From: Azadirachta indica
Lineage: Eukaryota; Streptophyta; Magnoliopsida; Sapindales; Meliaceae
Assembly (NCBI GenBank): GCA_022749755.1
Contig: CM040450.1
Span: 7,452-71,451 of the forward strand
DNA: 64,000 bases
Direction: 5' to 3'
This document shows, one piece after another, positions 9,418 to 20,929 of the stretch. The number at the start of each line of letters is the position of its first letter. Position 1 is the stretch's first letter. The notes beneath the pieces were generated by a model that was given only the letters and a program-made list of their open reading frames with translations, was not told where the DNA came from and made no database searches. A program made the translations under genes and the position numbers.

Positions 9418-12400
9418 TTAGTTCATTATGGCTGGTTTCTTCATACTCCAGGCGTTAAGATTCTCTACAGTAATAATCCCGGTTCCATTGTTGAATACAT
9501 ACAAACGGGTATCATTTTGTATTGCTAGAGTTGGATAAACCCTAGATGTTATGCATGTTTTCCCTCCAGCTCCAAAACTTTCCACAACAGAATTATCAAT
9601 CTGCAAAGGAAACCCAGAAAAGAGAAAGGTTTATCATCATTAAAAGATTGCCAAAGAAAGAGAGAAAATTTGTCAATGAGTAAATTAAAGCATACCAAAC
9701 TCCTTAGAGAAAGCTTCATATCATGAGTTAAATTTACATCTACAAAGCCAGCATATGATGGCTTATACAGCTTCTTTCTCAGAGATGAACTGTTGAAAGA
9801 AGTAAAATTCAAACCATTGTTAGAAAATATTAAGAGAAAACTCCTATTTAACGTGTACTCAAACAGCACATATAAGAAATAATGCTAATAAACCTACCTG
9901 CTAGCATCAGAGCAAAAGAGAACTTTATGCTTGTTGTTTTCAGAAAGCTTGAATATTCTGAAGAAGATAGGAGTGAATTCTTCGAGGTTTTTAGAAGCCA
10001 ATGTCAAGAGCCCGAATGGACCAACTCCGCCCTGAAGTTGTGAACCCATTCGGCCACAGAGATGCTCGGCGTCGAGCTTTGCCCAGCTGGGATCGAACTT
10101 CTCAGCTTCTTCCAAACTATGCAGCTTGAAAGTAACCTCAACATCGGCCTGTGATGAACATATCAGCACCAATTCCTCCATTAAAATAAGCAACATGTGA
10201 CAGAAGATACAAAGAACACAAAAGCTTTAATGTATTTAAAGAATTAATGTAGGCACAGCAAATTACCTGGGCCGCTGTAATTTCTTTAACTTCAACATGA
10301 TCTCCAAGTTTTAGCTGTTTGTTACTCATTTGAACACTGTTGTTCCTTAGAGTCTCTAATTCTTCGATTGGCCATTGTAACAATTGTTTTCCACTTGGAT
10401 CAAGCCACACCTGCCTCGGAATTGTCTAAAGCAACATATCAAAAATATCAAAATTCTAATTATATGTCAATTATTTTATATCAAATTTATTAATTAAATA
10501 AAAAAATTTTAATAGCATATATACCTGAATTCCAGCCCAGCCTTTTTCTATATCATCATCTCTAGAATCGGACTCATTAGACCAACCCCACAGAATTCTT
10601 CTATTCTTTGCACTATCAAAGAAAGACTTTGATGCGTAGAAGTTTCCATAATCATATCTTAGTCCATTCCAGCCATCAACTAAATTTTCATCAGGAACAT
10701 ACTTATCTTGCTCCCTAAAATATGTACCAATTGTGTAGTATTCATACCTTGTTACATCTAAACTTACCTTCAAAACATGTTTCACATTTTCCCCGGAAAA
10801 TGAAGTATCCAGCCCTAGTTTCCCACCTACCGATACCGGGTAAAAATCCGGACATTCCCACATACCCGTATTAGCCACGGAATGGATAGGGTGTTTGGCC
10901 TTTGTCCAGTTCACAAAATCCCTACTCCTATACAAATATGCTATTCCTCTATGCTTCCTTCTCTGCTGCCAACTAACTAACATCCTCCATACTCCATCTT
11001 CACCCCACCACGCGGTGGTCGGATCACGGAAGGCGCTCGCATTAACGCCATCCGGGAAGACCACCGGGTTGTTGTCGGGCTTGATCCATTTACGAAGATA
11101 TGGATCGGATAAGTTTGCTGGTACAGCGTAGTTTTGCAGTTGTCTTTCTTTAGAGTCAATTCCGGTGTAGAGAATTACGGGTTTGTTTCCGGGAAGAATA
11201 GTGGCGGATCCAGACCAACTTCCCTTGATGTCAAATGGTTTAGAAGGGTAGATTGCAGGCTCAAGAGCTTCCCAATTGATCAAATCTTTGGATACAGAAT
11301 GAGCCCAAACAATGTTGCCCCATACTGCACCTTTAGGGTTGTATTGATAGAACAGATGGTAAATCCCATTGAGGTACATAGGACCTAATTCAATAATTAA
11401 GGGAGGAAATTAGTACAAAACAGAAAGACTAATAGAAAAATAGGGTCATTCTGCAATATAATCTACTGTAATTTTGTGTAGCATCAAGTTTTATACTTAT
11501 AACCTTGAATGTTAACATCTTATAAAAATATAGCTAAAATCAGAGATAGAAGATAGACCAAATTCAGGAGGAAATTAAAATAGTGAAAAATACAAAAGAG
11601 AGAGCCAAGAAAACTGCAATACATCTAATCGGAGGTTACGCGATAGCATTCAAGAGAGAGTCATAATCTACTATAATCTACTGTAGCATTTTAACATAAT
11701 AGTACCTAACAAGGTTATGGGTATTTACAAAACACTTTTAACACCATAATACTGAAAATAATCATAATTTACTGTAAATCTATAATCTTTATAGCATTAA
11801 CTGTGTTAACGAATGATAATATTAACTATTTAAATAAAAATAAATGTTTATAAAAGTACTATAATATATAATAGTACTCAAAAAGTCATAAAAAGTCACT
11901 TTTTAAGAAAATAATCCTTAAACAAACTTTATATAATATTTCAAACAAAAAGAATAAAGTTATACAGTAATGTGTGGAGGGACTCACCATTTGGATCTGT
12001 CGATTGATTTGGCATGCGAATTTAGGCACCATCGTAATAAGACAAAAGAAAGAAACAAAGAAGTTAGCAAAAGGTTTTGTTTATACATATCAAATCTAGC
12101 TTCATATCAGATTTTAAAAGCAATTTATCTTAGAGATATGAAAACGTGTTTTCATAACACAAGAAAAAAAAATAGTTAGGTAACTGTAAACAATTAAAAA
12201 AAAATGAAGCATTTAGGTTATGAAATTATGCGTTGTGAAGTCAAGAAAACATCAGCATATATACTGTAGACTGTTAAGATTCTGGGCAATCAAAAGTGCA
12301 AGTCTCTACTAACTGATCATGTTTAGGAGCCTATCAAATGATTACACAAGTAAGCATATGTGATAATTAATGCTTTATTAAACATTTTAAGAGTAAAATA

Positions 12401-13197
12401 CAACTTAAAACTAAGCTCTGAGTTGACGTTGAGCTTGCATCTTTCATGCTAATAAGCCAGAAAGGAAAAGAAAATAATGCAAAGGGAGAAGAAACCCAAC
12501 ATTTTTTCAGCAGTTGTTTTTGCTGTAACTTTAACCCTATTGGTGAGACTTTTCACGTGGAGATCCCATAAAATTTAAATTTTGCAGAGTCAGGACAACA
12601 TGTAGGTTAATAATAATTATATTACATGGCGTGAGAAAGGTTTACAGGAATATTTCAGACTTCTTTTTCTCTTTTTCAAGGCCAATAATGCCTTTTTCAG
12701 CACTCATTCAAACAAGGTTTGGTGTAGTAGTTTTCAGCAGTTATTATCTAGAATTGCAGCAAGAGTTTTGGGCGTATACAGACCAATATTTTTCCATAAT
12801 TATTGGCTACAAACTTCAGTCATTTATCAGAAATAACAAGGAAACCCACAAAAAAAAAAATCAATTAAAAAAGTTTAAAAAAATGGCAAATTCTGGGAAT
12901 TCAGAATTAATCTTTGAACACATAAATGAAACCATGCAAAAATGAAACAAGAAACAAAATAAAATAAAAGAATTATTCTGTTTAAAATAAGAAGAGAGAC
13001 ATACCATTAATCCAGTTCTTGGGGGGCTGAAAGTGATAGCCAGTTCTGTGGAGAGGATTCACCTTAACAGCAGAAAAAGACTGCAATTCTGGGAAAACCT
13101 TATGAGAAGCTTCAACGCCATTAATGTTGTTGGTTAATATTATCACAGAAAGATGACCAAGCAGTATAAAAATGGAGAGAAGCTTTGGAACATCCAT
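9418..13197 (-). CDS. Cell-wall invertase (acid beta-fructofuranosidase, GH32), seven exons
   Basis: Hydrolyses sucrose to glucose and fructose in the apoplast. Exons on the minus strand: 13197-13005, 11996-11988, 11384-10525, 10425-10267, 10148-9898, 9789-9696 and 9600-9418. Every intron is GT-AG, and together they give 582 residues, a normal length. Residues 1 to about 24 form a hydrophobic signal peptide. The split WINDPNGP motif gives the nucleophile D65. FRDPT supplies the transition-state Asp D188, and WECPDF supplies acid/base E244. Pro after WEC is the cell-wall type (vacuolar enzymes have Val). Several N-glycosylation sequons are present, and there is no C-terminal vacuolar extension. 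Exon 2 is the family's 9-nt mini-exon. In '[12 protein letters not shown]' the Asp (304) linked to sucrose preference is present, but the Lys usual three positions later is Asn (307). An invertase is most likely; a fructan exohydrolase cannot be excluded by sequence. The start is the only ATG before the signal peptide, with a TATA box 64 bp upstream. Confidence 0.95.
11988..11996 (-). other. 9-nt mini-exon of the invertase gene (encodes the core of NDPNG)
   Basis: On the minus strand the 9 bases ATCCAAATG lie between an acceptor ending CGACAG and a donor GTGAGT. Joined to the G that ends exon 1 and the GT that starts exon 3, they read Asp-Pro-Asn-Gly. Without them the catalytic nucleophile D65 would be lost. 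This tiny exon is conserved in most plant acid invertase genes. Confidence 0.95.
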
Positions 13198-13260
13198 TGA
13201 AAATTAAAAGAAAATAAAACAACAAGATGGAAGTGATAAGAATGTGAATGAGAAAGGATT

Positions 13261-13268
13261 CATTTATA
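13261..13268 (-). promoter_or_regulatory. TATA box of the invertase gene
   Basis: On the minus strand CTCTATAAATGAATCC places a TATAAATG box 64 bp upstream of the ATG. A start site about 30 bp downstream would give a 5' leader of roughly 35 nt. No other TATA-like site is better placed. Confidence 0.65.
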
Positions 13269-13540
13269 GAGGCAAAAGGAAAGAATGTGGTAGATGTTTT
13301 AAAGTGGCACACACACAGAAAACATTTTTAGGCCACTGAATAATAATAATTAGTAGGGAGACTTGAATATATGCCATAACAATTAATTGTAATAGAAATA
13401 CAATTAATTTGAAATATATTTGATACCAAAGAGGATATGATTTCTTGTAGTTACATTAGGAAGTTATTTATTTTTCTATTTTTGCTGGCCGTTGATTTTG
13501 TCTAGGCTTATGGTTCAAAATTTGGTTAGATAAGCATGAA

Positions 13541-13544
<4 letters not shown>

Positions 13545-13573
<29 letters not shown>
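13545..13573. repeat. (TA)n microsatellite
   Basis: Uninterrupted TA dinucleotide run of 29 bases upstream of the invertase gene. Confidence 0.95.
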
Positions 13574-13574
<1 letters not shown>

Positions 13575-13576
<2 letters not shown>

Positions 13577-14215
13577 ACATTTTGTTAAGAATATGATAAT
13601 ATAATCAATTTATTAATTGATTATTATATTTCTAAAAGTTTAAAACAAATAAATTTCTGAATAACCTGATTTTAGGAATATAATAATCAAATATGTGATT
13701 CCATTTAACAAATTTTTAACAAAAATATTTGGTCTTTGATTTGTTATTTATTAAAATCACCCTGTGTTGTGTTGCGGATCTAATTGATTTGATTTTTTCT
13801 TTATTTCAAGATTTTTATTTTCTTCTTTGTACATTTTTTAATAAGTTTTATTTAACAATTTTTTAATTATAAAAATCCACTGTATAATAACCTTTTATTT
13901 TCCTTTAAAAAAAATTTACTTCCAATTTCATTACTCTGATGATACAAATTAATTGATTAAGAGTTGTGATTTGGAATAATTACACGTACGATATTATCCT
14001 AAATATATTTAGAGTTGCAAACTCTATTGTTAACTTTTAACACTTTTATGTTAAGTAATAATCATTTATCAAATATATTTATTGCTGCAGAAGTTAATGT
14101 ATTTTTAATACTTTTATGTTGAATAATAATCTTTTATTCTCTTTATTAGAGGTAGAAAAATAATGAGAGAAGTACTTAATATTAATTTTTAGCACACCAT
14201 CATACTAAATATAGA
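13575..14215. other. Intergenic AT-rich DNA
   Basis: No coding potential or terminal repeats recognised. Two partly repeated phrases ('ACTTTTATGTT.AATAATAATC' at about 14040 and 14110) suggest a small local duplication. Confidence 0.5.
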
Positions 14216-14470
14216 TTTTAGTTGACATTGGAGAAGAGTTTTGGAGAATTAAAAAAAATTTCTTTTTATCTATTTAAAATAATTTTATTTTATTTTAAAA
14301 GATTTTATATTATTTTTATAATATATATAACTTTAAAAAACTTGTTTATTAAGATAATTATAAATTTTTTTAAAAATTATTTGTAATAATTAAATAATTA
14401 ATAATAATTATTATTAACAACTTTATCAATAAAATTTTACTAATAAATGTCTCATGTACTCTTATTAACA
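14215..14470. mobile_element. Fragment of the Tourist-like MITE family seen at 31.8 and 62.1 kb
   Basis: The string 'TTTTATTTTAAAAGATTTTA' and the following 'TTTAAAAAACTTGTTTATTAA..AATTATAAATTTTTTTAAAAATTATTTGTAA' resemble the interior of the elements at 31845-32262 and 62148-62737. The termini are not intact here, so this is a decayed or partial copy. Confidence 0.45.
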
Positions 14471-14549
14471 TTAAAAAAAAAATCCCCTTTATCCAATTCT
14501 CTCAAAATTATGTCTATCCACTTATTATTATTTTTTTTAATTTTCTTTG

Positions 14550-14745
14550 CTCTCTATGGTATTATCATGTGGTCCCCTATTAGCAATGAGTTTCACGTGC
14601 ATTTTAATTTGACATTCAACCAATGAGATACAGAGAATGAATTATTGAGAGAGAGTACAAATTATTGAGAGAACCACATTTTGACAGGTCACGAATAAAT
14701 TCAATTTTGTTTTTGATATTTGACATAATTACATCTTATTCCGAA
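14550..14745. repeat. DUF247-associated upstream module (orphan copy)
   Basis: Contains 'GTGGTCCCC..TAGCAATGAGTTTCACGTGCA', 'TTTGACATTCAACCAATGAG', 'GAATTATTGAGAGAG' and 'GTCACGAATAAATTCAATTT'. The same string of motifs occurs near 5.2, 6.45, 17.6, 35.8, 44.9, 46.7, 48.1 and 63.4 kb. No DUF247 coding sequence follows within several kilobases. Confidence 0.7.
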
Positions 14746-15137
14746 TATTATCAAAAATATAAAAATATTATCTTAAGTTTCAATACCATGCAATTATCCT
14801 TGTAGTAAAGGTTGTTAAAATTAAAGGTCGTAAAATGTGATTTACTCTTAATAACTTAACATATACTTTTTCAAAGCTTTCGTAAAGAACAAATACACTA
14901 ATTTTAAATTTTAAAAAATATTAAATAATAGATTAAATTTCATACTAATAATAATTACTTAAAGTTATTAATATTTGAAATTTAGAATACTAAACAAATT
15001 CATGGAATAAGTCATTTCACAACTTGTACCAAATAAGACAAATAAAATATTCTTGTTTTTATTCAAAAAAAAGTTGCAAAAAGCCAAACCATATAAAATA
15101 TCCAAGGATAATATTGCTGCACAATCTTTAACAATTA

Positions 15138-15842
15138 GGTAGCGTTTGTTTTTTTTTTTTATTAAACTCTGAATATGACTGAAATCTAAATTTAATTGAA
15201 ATCTAAATCTAAATAATATATTTATTTTTTATTTTAAAATATCTAAAAACAATTATTAAGTTGTTTATTTTACAAAATAAAAAGTCTGAAAATTGATATT
15301 TTGATATATATACTCTTTTAAAAAATATACTTATATTTATAATAATTTTGATTATATTAGTACAATAATAAATAAAAATTAATAAATTATATTAGTATGT
15401 ATATTATTTATTTATTTGGTATATATTTTGTTTAAAAAATAATTTATAATCGATGATATAAAAATTTATAAAAATTAAATAAAAATAATAAGTAATATTA
15501 TAATATAATTATAATTATGTAAGTATATAAATTATTGCAATAATTAAACTATAAAATAAGTAATATTTAGAAGACAAGTAAAAATGACTCACAATATAAA
15601 AGAGATATATAAAAAATAGTTAAGTAAGATTTTAGTAAATAAATTAATAAAATAGGGATATTTTTAAGAAAATAAAATATTTAATTATTCTGAAATTTAC
15701 TCATTCAAATTTAATTCAAAATTTTTAAGTTAATTATATTCAGATATTTTTAACAAATATTCATATATAAATTAAAAAACAAACAACTCTTGCACATCTA
15801 AATAATTATATTCAGATTTCAGTTAAAAAAATAAACAACCCC
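15138..15842. mobile_element. Tourist-like (PIF/Harbinger-type) MITE, 705 bp, TTA target site
   Basis: TTA trinucleotides at 15135-15137 and 15843-15845 bracket an element starting GGTAGCGTTTGTTTTT and ending AAAATAAACAACCCC. The termini are imperfect inverted repeats, with subterminal 'GACTGAAATCTAAA' answered by 'TTTCAGTT' near the right end. A 3-bp TTA/TAA duplication and a 'GTTTGTTT' terminus fit PIF/Harbinger-derived MITEs. There is no transposase. Confidence 0.7.
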
Positions 15843-15954
15843 TTAGTCTAAATGAATTATTTTTTTTAAACAAAAAAAAACTAGTCAAAATAATATTCTT
15901 TTAAAATGATGGGCAAATCATTAAGGAATTTGGTCTATGTGATTTGTTTTATTT

Positions 15955-16420
15955 TTTTAAAAATTGATCAATGGAAGTGTTAGTAAATAATATAATTAAT
16001 TTTATATGTCTTTCAATTGATTATTATAAGTTTGATCACTTTTACATTAAATTTTACAATCCAAAGAGGACATTAAATTTTTTGTATAAATTAGAGTGGA
16101 ATTGAAGATAAAATATTATAAAAGAAACTCTGACTAATAAAATGAGATATATTCAGGGCAAAATAATAAACCCAGTGCTTTCCATCACACCACTACTTCC
16201 TGCTCATCAAAATATATATAAGGCAAAGTCAGCAATTATTTCGAGTCTTTACTTTCTTCATGTTATGTCTTATTATTAAAATAGAATTGTTTAATTAGTT
16301 GTAAGAGCCAAGAGAAAAAGAAATTGAACTTATTGTTGCTAAAATTTTGTTTCCAAAGATCTTTCTTTCTTATTTTAGTCTTGGATTATTGTTTTATTAA
16401 AAAAAATGAAAATATTAATT
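15955..16420 (+). repeat. Orphan DUF247 promoter and leader-intron module
   Basis: The 'ATTGATCAATGGAAGTGTTAG' start, 'TATAAGTTTGATCACTTTTACAT', a TATAAATTAGAGTGGAA box (about 16085), 'ATATTCAGGGCAAAATAATAAA' and the later 'AAAGATCTTTCTTTCTTATTTTAGTCTTGGATTATTG' match, in order, the promoter, leader and leader-intron of DUF247 loci at 18.0-18.6 and 38.9-39.5 kb. No coding region follows. Confidence 0.7.
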
Positions 16421-16639
16421 AGGATTTATGAAAATGAGGCAATCAAGAGAAAAGTGTGTTATAAAAAAAAAATAATTTTAGTATATATATTGTAATAAAA
16501 TAATTTAAAAAGTTGTTAATAAATTGATTATTACGTGGTCTAAAATTTTATTAAATTTTTTCTATTTATGTGATTAAAATAGAATTCCCTGTATTAATAA
16601 ATACTGTCAAATTAATCAAATAATTCTTACAGTAAAAGT

Positions 16640-17590
16640 GTAAATTGTTTATGCCTAAAACCCAATATAAATGGAGAAAAGGATTTTTAGGTCCCAACTA
16701 TTTACTGAAATGTATTGATAAGTCATTAAAATTTAAAACTTTTTCATCTAACTCCTAGTCCGTTAAATTCTAACGTTTATTTGGTAGTCAACAGTGTAAT
16801 TATTCAACACTATAATTATAATTTTTTCTCTTGATATGTTATTTTGACTATTTATCTCATTATTATTGACCGTCACTTACCGACACCATTAATTACTGTT
16901 TATTTACCGTGGACACTATTAAAATTTTTCTGAAATAGTTTAGACAATGATACCATTGTTATCTACCTTTGAGCAATTCTCTTTATTATATTTTTTTGGT
17001 CCACAATTCTCTTTTGCAGCTCCCACATTAAGTAAGCCCTGGTTCTCGATCCTTATTATTTTCTTGTGTAATTGTCTCCATCTCATCATTCATCTTTAGA
17101 TTGGAGTATGCCTTTCGTTTCCAGACAATTACACAACTGCATGATTCCCCTCTGTGGAAAACAAATCTATTTTTCTTCCTGAAAACTTCGTTATCAGCAA
17201 CTCCAGCTGTCTTTGGTGACTCCACCTTGATGTTTGTCAATTTTTTTGGAAAAGAAATTGGTTCATTCTTTCCTCGTGTCCCTTTTTATTTTATTTATCC
17301 TTTAATACTACCTGTCCTTGATCATAATTAATTAATATTGGCCGTCAGATCTTCAGGACACAGTAAAGATAAGAAGAATTGATGGCATTGACCAAGTGGG
17401 CACGTAGTATTCTTTGGAAGCATCAAGAAGTGGTGCCCTTTGCAGAAAGCGGATGGACAATTTCCTGGTACTCGAATCAATGCTTCCAACCACCAATCAC
17501 GCTCATCGAGCCCATAAATAATGATGTTCATTGAGCTAAAGAAAGACTAAATTTTTGAGAGAACCATCCACATTTTCCTCTTTTCTTTTT
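16640..17590. other. Intergenic sequence, unassigned
   Basis: Less AT-rich than its surroundings between 17030 and 17530. Short open frames (17101-17331 plus, 17328-17531 minus) have no family signature I recognise. The section around 16670-17010 has the look of an old transposon remnant, but I cannot define its ends. Confidence 0.4.
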
Positions 17591-17745
17591 GTCCGTTGTG
17601 TCAACCTATTTCACATGGCACATTGACGTTCAGTCAATTAGCTAAAGAGAGACAACATTATTGAGAGGACCACTTTTTTTAAACATCAAGGAAATAATTT
17701 ACTTTTTCTTTTAAAGTCCGATGTAATTATTGAAAAAATGTTATT
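17590..17745. repeat. DUF247-associated upstream module (orphan copy)
   Basis: 'TTTCACATGGCACATTGACGTT', 'CAATTAGCTAAAGAGAGA', 'ATTATTGAGAGGACCACTTTTT' and 'AATAATTTACTTTTTC' repeat the order of motifs of the upstream module. The promoter module of the 18-kb stub follows 270 bp later. Confidence 0.65.
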
Positions 17746-18009
17746 AAAAATATAAAATTATTGTCGAAATTTGTTAAAATTCGAAAAGTGAGTAAGATTC
17801 GATTATTTTATAATCAAATTATTATTTCTATTTGAAATAATTGGAAAAAACTACATACGTACGTCTTAAGTAGGATAATATTACTCCCAAATCTGTAACA
17901 AGTGGTCCAAATGAATTTTTTTAAGACATAAAAACTAGTCAGTACGATGTTGTTTTAAATGATGGGAAAATCATTAAAGAACTCAGTTGTTGATAATGAA
18001 TTGGGTGAA

Positions 18010-18264
18010 TGCTATTTTTATCTTTAAATTCATTAGTAGAAATGATACTAAATAATACAATTTTGTTTTAACCTTTATTCGATTATTTGATGTTTGATGC
18101 ATTTTTATCTTTAAATTGACCACTAGAAGTATTCTTGGTTATTTGCACAATAATATGTAGACTAATATGTGACTACATTAAACTTTAGAAATAGAAAGTG
18201 ACATTAAATTTCTCTCTATATATAAATTAGGGTGGAATCAAATCAAAAATATTACCAAAGAGAG

Positions 18265-18301
<37 letters not shown>

Positions 18302-18912
18302 TTCAGGCCAAAATAATAAATTTGGTATTAATGCACTCCACTATTTCCTTATGAACAAAAGTACTCGGGTAAATTCAGCACTTGTTTTAAGATGTTTTTT
18401 CTTATTATTTTTTATAATTTAATTGCTGAATTAGTTATACACATATAAGAGTTGAAGTGAAAAGAAATCAAACTTATTATTACTAAAATGTTCTTTTCTC
18501 AAAGATCTTTCTTTTATACTTCAGTCTTGGATTATTGTTTTATTAACTAAAAAAAGTTGAAAATTAGAATTATGAAAGTGAGGTAATCAAGGTCAAATTT
18601 GAAATTAGAGTTATAAGTTTTCAGTTTTAACATATTTCAATTGGATAAATAAAGAAAATGTGTTTTAACATCACCGCTAATTTTCTTTAAGAGTAACGAA
18701 AGTCATAACCTATTAATCCAAAACGTATTCTAAATTGCTTTGAGTTATCTTAGTAAATAAACAATGAAGGTAAGAAAATAAAAGAAAATACAACTGAAAA
18801 AACAGTATATTGAATGATTTTTTTAGGGTATATTCTATCTTCCTAATTAATTGTAGTGACCTTTGTTTCTATGAACAGGATTATAAGAGATGGAAACTAA
18901 AAAAATGAGTTA
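18010..18912 (+). pseudogene. DUF247 5' stub: promoter, leader intron and first codons only
   Basis: A TATATATAAATTAGGGTGGAA box (about 18218) is followed by an (AG)n leader and 'ATTCAGGCCAAAATAATAA'. A donor-like GGGTAAATTCAG (about 18368) comes next, then a leader intron ending at CTATGAACAG (18870-18879). The ATGGAAACTAAAAAAATGAG at 18890 aligns with the start of the 20.93-kb gene, but an in-frame stop follows after seven codons and the sequence then leaves the family. The coding region was therefore lost, probably at a duplication breakpoint. The same stub exists at 24.03 kb. Confidence 0.7.
18259..18299. repeat. (AG)n-rich leader microsatellite
   Basis: Almost pure AG dinucleotides, in the position that is a shorter AG-rich patch in the other DUF247 promoter modules. 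Confidence 0.9.
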
Positions 18913-19328
18913 AGAATTAGGGTTTTAGGGTTTAGGAACGAATCTTTAAACCCTCTATGATAATAAGTTCTCCGCAATCGTTGGATCCTGTCGCCAGCTA
19001 ACCAATAAGTCTATATATTTATTACTCATATTGCAAATAAAAATCTTATCGATTATACAAAATCTCTAAGGAGGTCTTCTTAAATTTATTACATTGACCT
19101 CGGATTTGTAAACTAACGAATTTCAATTAATGTTCACATGCCATTTGAGCAAGTGTTTGTAAATAATAATTTACTTACATCTTTTTAATTCACAAAACCC
19201 AACTTCATTGTTTTATTTAATTTGACCTAATAGACTAATAGAGTCTTTATTTAATCTATTGAACTGATTTTTTTTTTTTAATTTTTTTTAATTTTTTTTA
19301 TTAAAAAAGTAAGAAAGAAAGGTGTATT

Positions 19329-19439
19329 ATATATAAATATGTAGAAGCAAGATGGGGAAGAGAACATAAGTATTCAATGAGGAGGAACTTGGGTGTACCG
19401 GGGCTAGATCTGAAATTTCCCTCCGGCGAAAATATTCAG
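19329..19439 (+). promoter_or_regulatory. TATA box and 5' leader exon of the 20.93-kb DUF247 gene
   Basis: TATATAAATA (19329-19338) lies about 100 bp before a strong donor, ATATTCAG|GTAATTGG at 19439/19440. The matching acceptor is probably TCTGATAG at 20914, giving a leader intron of 1475 bp. A similar leader/intron layout precedes the 50.58-kb gene. The leader contains an ATG at 19377. After splicing this reads 24 codons in the same frame as the main ORF and stops at TAA (20924-20926), just before the real start. Confidence 0.6.
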
Positions 19440-20929
19440 GTAATTGGGCACTTGTTCTTTAATTCTTTCTATGATTTTGATTTAGCAATGATATATATAT
19501 CCATGCCTGATTTAATTATTAGGATCTTGCAATTATGCATCTTTACCTTTTTGATTTGATAAAATTATATTATAACATAGAGATCCTCTTTTGAATAATA
19601 TGTTAATTTAAAATCTATGGATAGACATTACTAACAGAAAACAAGAACAAAAAAAAAAAAAACTCTGCTAAATTAAATTATGAATTTATGCAGATGCCGG
19701 ATGGTCTTGTGGACTTCAAAATCTTGTACCTTTGATTGTAAAAATATATATTTTTGGTTATTTTTAAAAGAAATTTGGAAAATAAAAGTTATATATTTGT
19801 TGACATTGTAACAGAAAACTAATAACTTTTGTGTAAGAAAATAGAATAAAACAGTAAACTAATCATTAATATTTGATATAAAATTAAAAAAATAGAATTT
19901 GTAAACTCATATATATTTATAAAAATTACAAAGAAAAATATGTATTTATAACTTTAAATTAATGTTTTTTATAAAATTAAATAAGTATTTTGTGCAAAAA
20001 TTAAATTAATAGTTGCTTTTCTTAAAACGTTAAATAAAATTTGTCAACTTAAATCAATTTATAAATATTACAAAGAAAAAAAAATGTGTATAATAATATT
20101 ACACACGATTAGAGATTATATATATGTATTATAATTTATAAATATAAAGTTAAAATTAAGCTTGGCCTAGTTCCTTAGGAATGTATTTAGTTTTTCAAAG
20201 CCACAATTTAAGAATTGGAGTTCACCCAGACCACTAAGACTTCTGACACAACTCGGATCCAGGTTGCCCATTAAGAATAAAATGGTAAATTAACAAAACA
20301 ATTTGCTAAAATTAATGGAAAAATCTTACGGTAAGAATGATTTTTGGTAGTTCAAATTTAACGTGATTGTTAAGTCATTATGCTAGAAACTAACATGGGA
20401 TAGTTGTTTCTTTTTTTACCCATTCCATCCAAAACTTAACTTGTTTTTCCTTAAAAAAAAAAAAAAAGTGGGTTTATTTGTTATAAAAATTAACGAAAGA
20501 ACGGAATCTAGTTCAATAGTTTTTCATTTGTTTTCCTTTCATTTAATTTTTTTAATAACTTTTAATAAACACTATTTTGAAAAAAATAAAAAAATGAATT
20601 AATTGTCGTTAATAGTAACTTAGATCATAATATGTTTATGGTAAAAAGTATACTTTAGCATAAAATTATATAAACTCACCCCCACATTTAATCACCGGTA
20701 ATTTTATTTCATAGGAAAATCATAATACATTAATACAGAAGATATTTTAAATTGCTTTCAATTATCTTTCTTACTAGTTATTTAAAGCAAATAAACAAGA
20801 GGTACGGAAAAAAAAAACGAATACGTAACAGGGGAAAAGTACACAGAATGATTTACTTTTGAGGTTATATATATTATATCTTGATTGTTATTGAATGTTG
20901 TTTTTATCTGATAGGACTATATATAAGAG

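Noticed and set aside
10895..11388. Plus-strand open frames at 10895-11131 and 11134-11388
   Set aside because: They are antisense shadows of invertase exon 3, which has clear GH32 motifs on the minus strand.
17028..17531. Short open frames on both strands in a less AT-rich patch
   Set aside because: No recognisable domain, no splice context, and sizes expected by chance. Left as unassigned intergenic sequence.
18915..18942. Telomere-like 'TTAGGGTTTTAGGGTTTAGG'
   Set aside because: Only two or three imperfect units. The unit B copy reads 'TTAGGGTTTAGAATTTAGG', so this is local sequence and not an interstitial telomere array.
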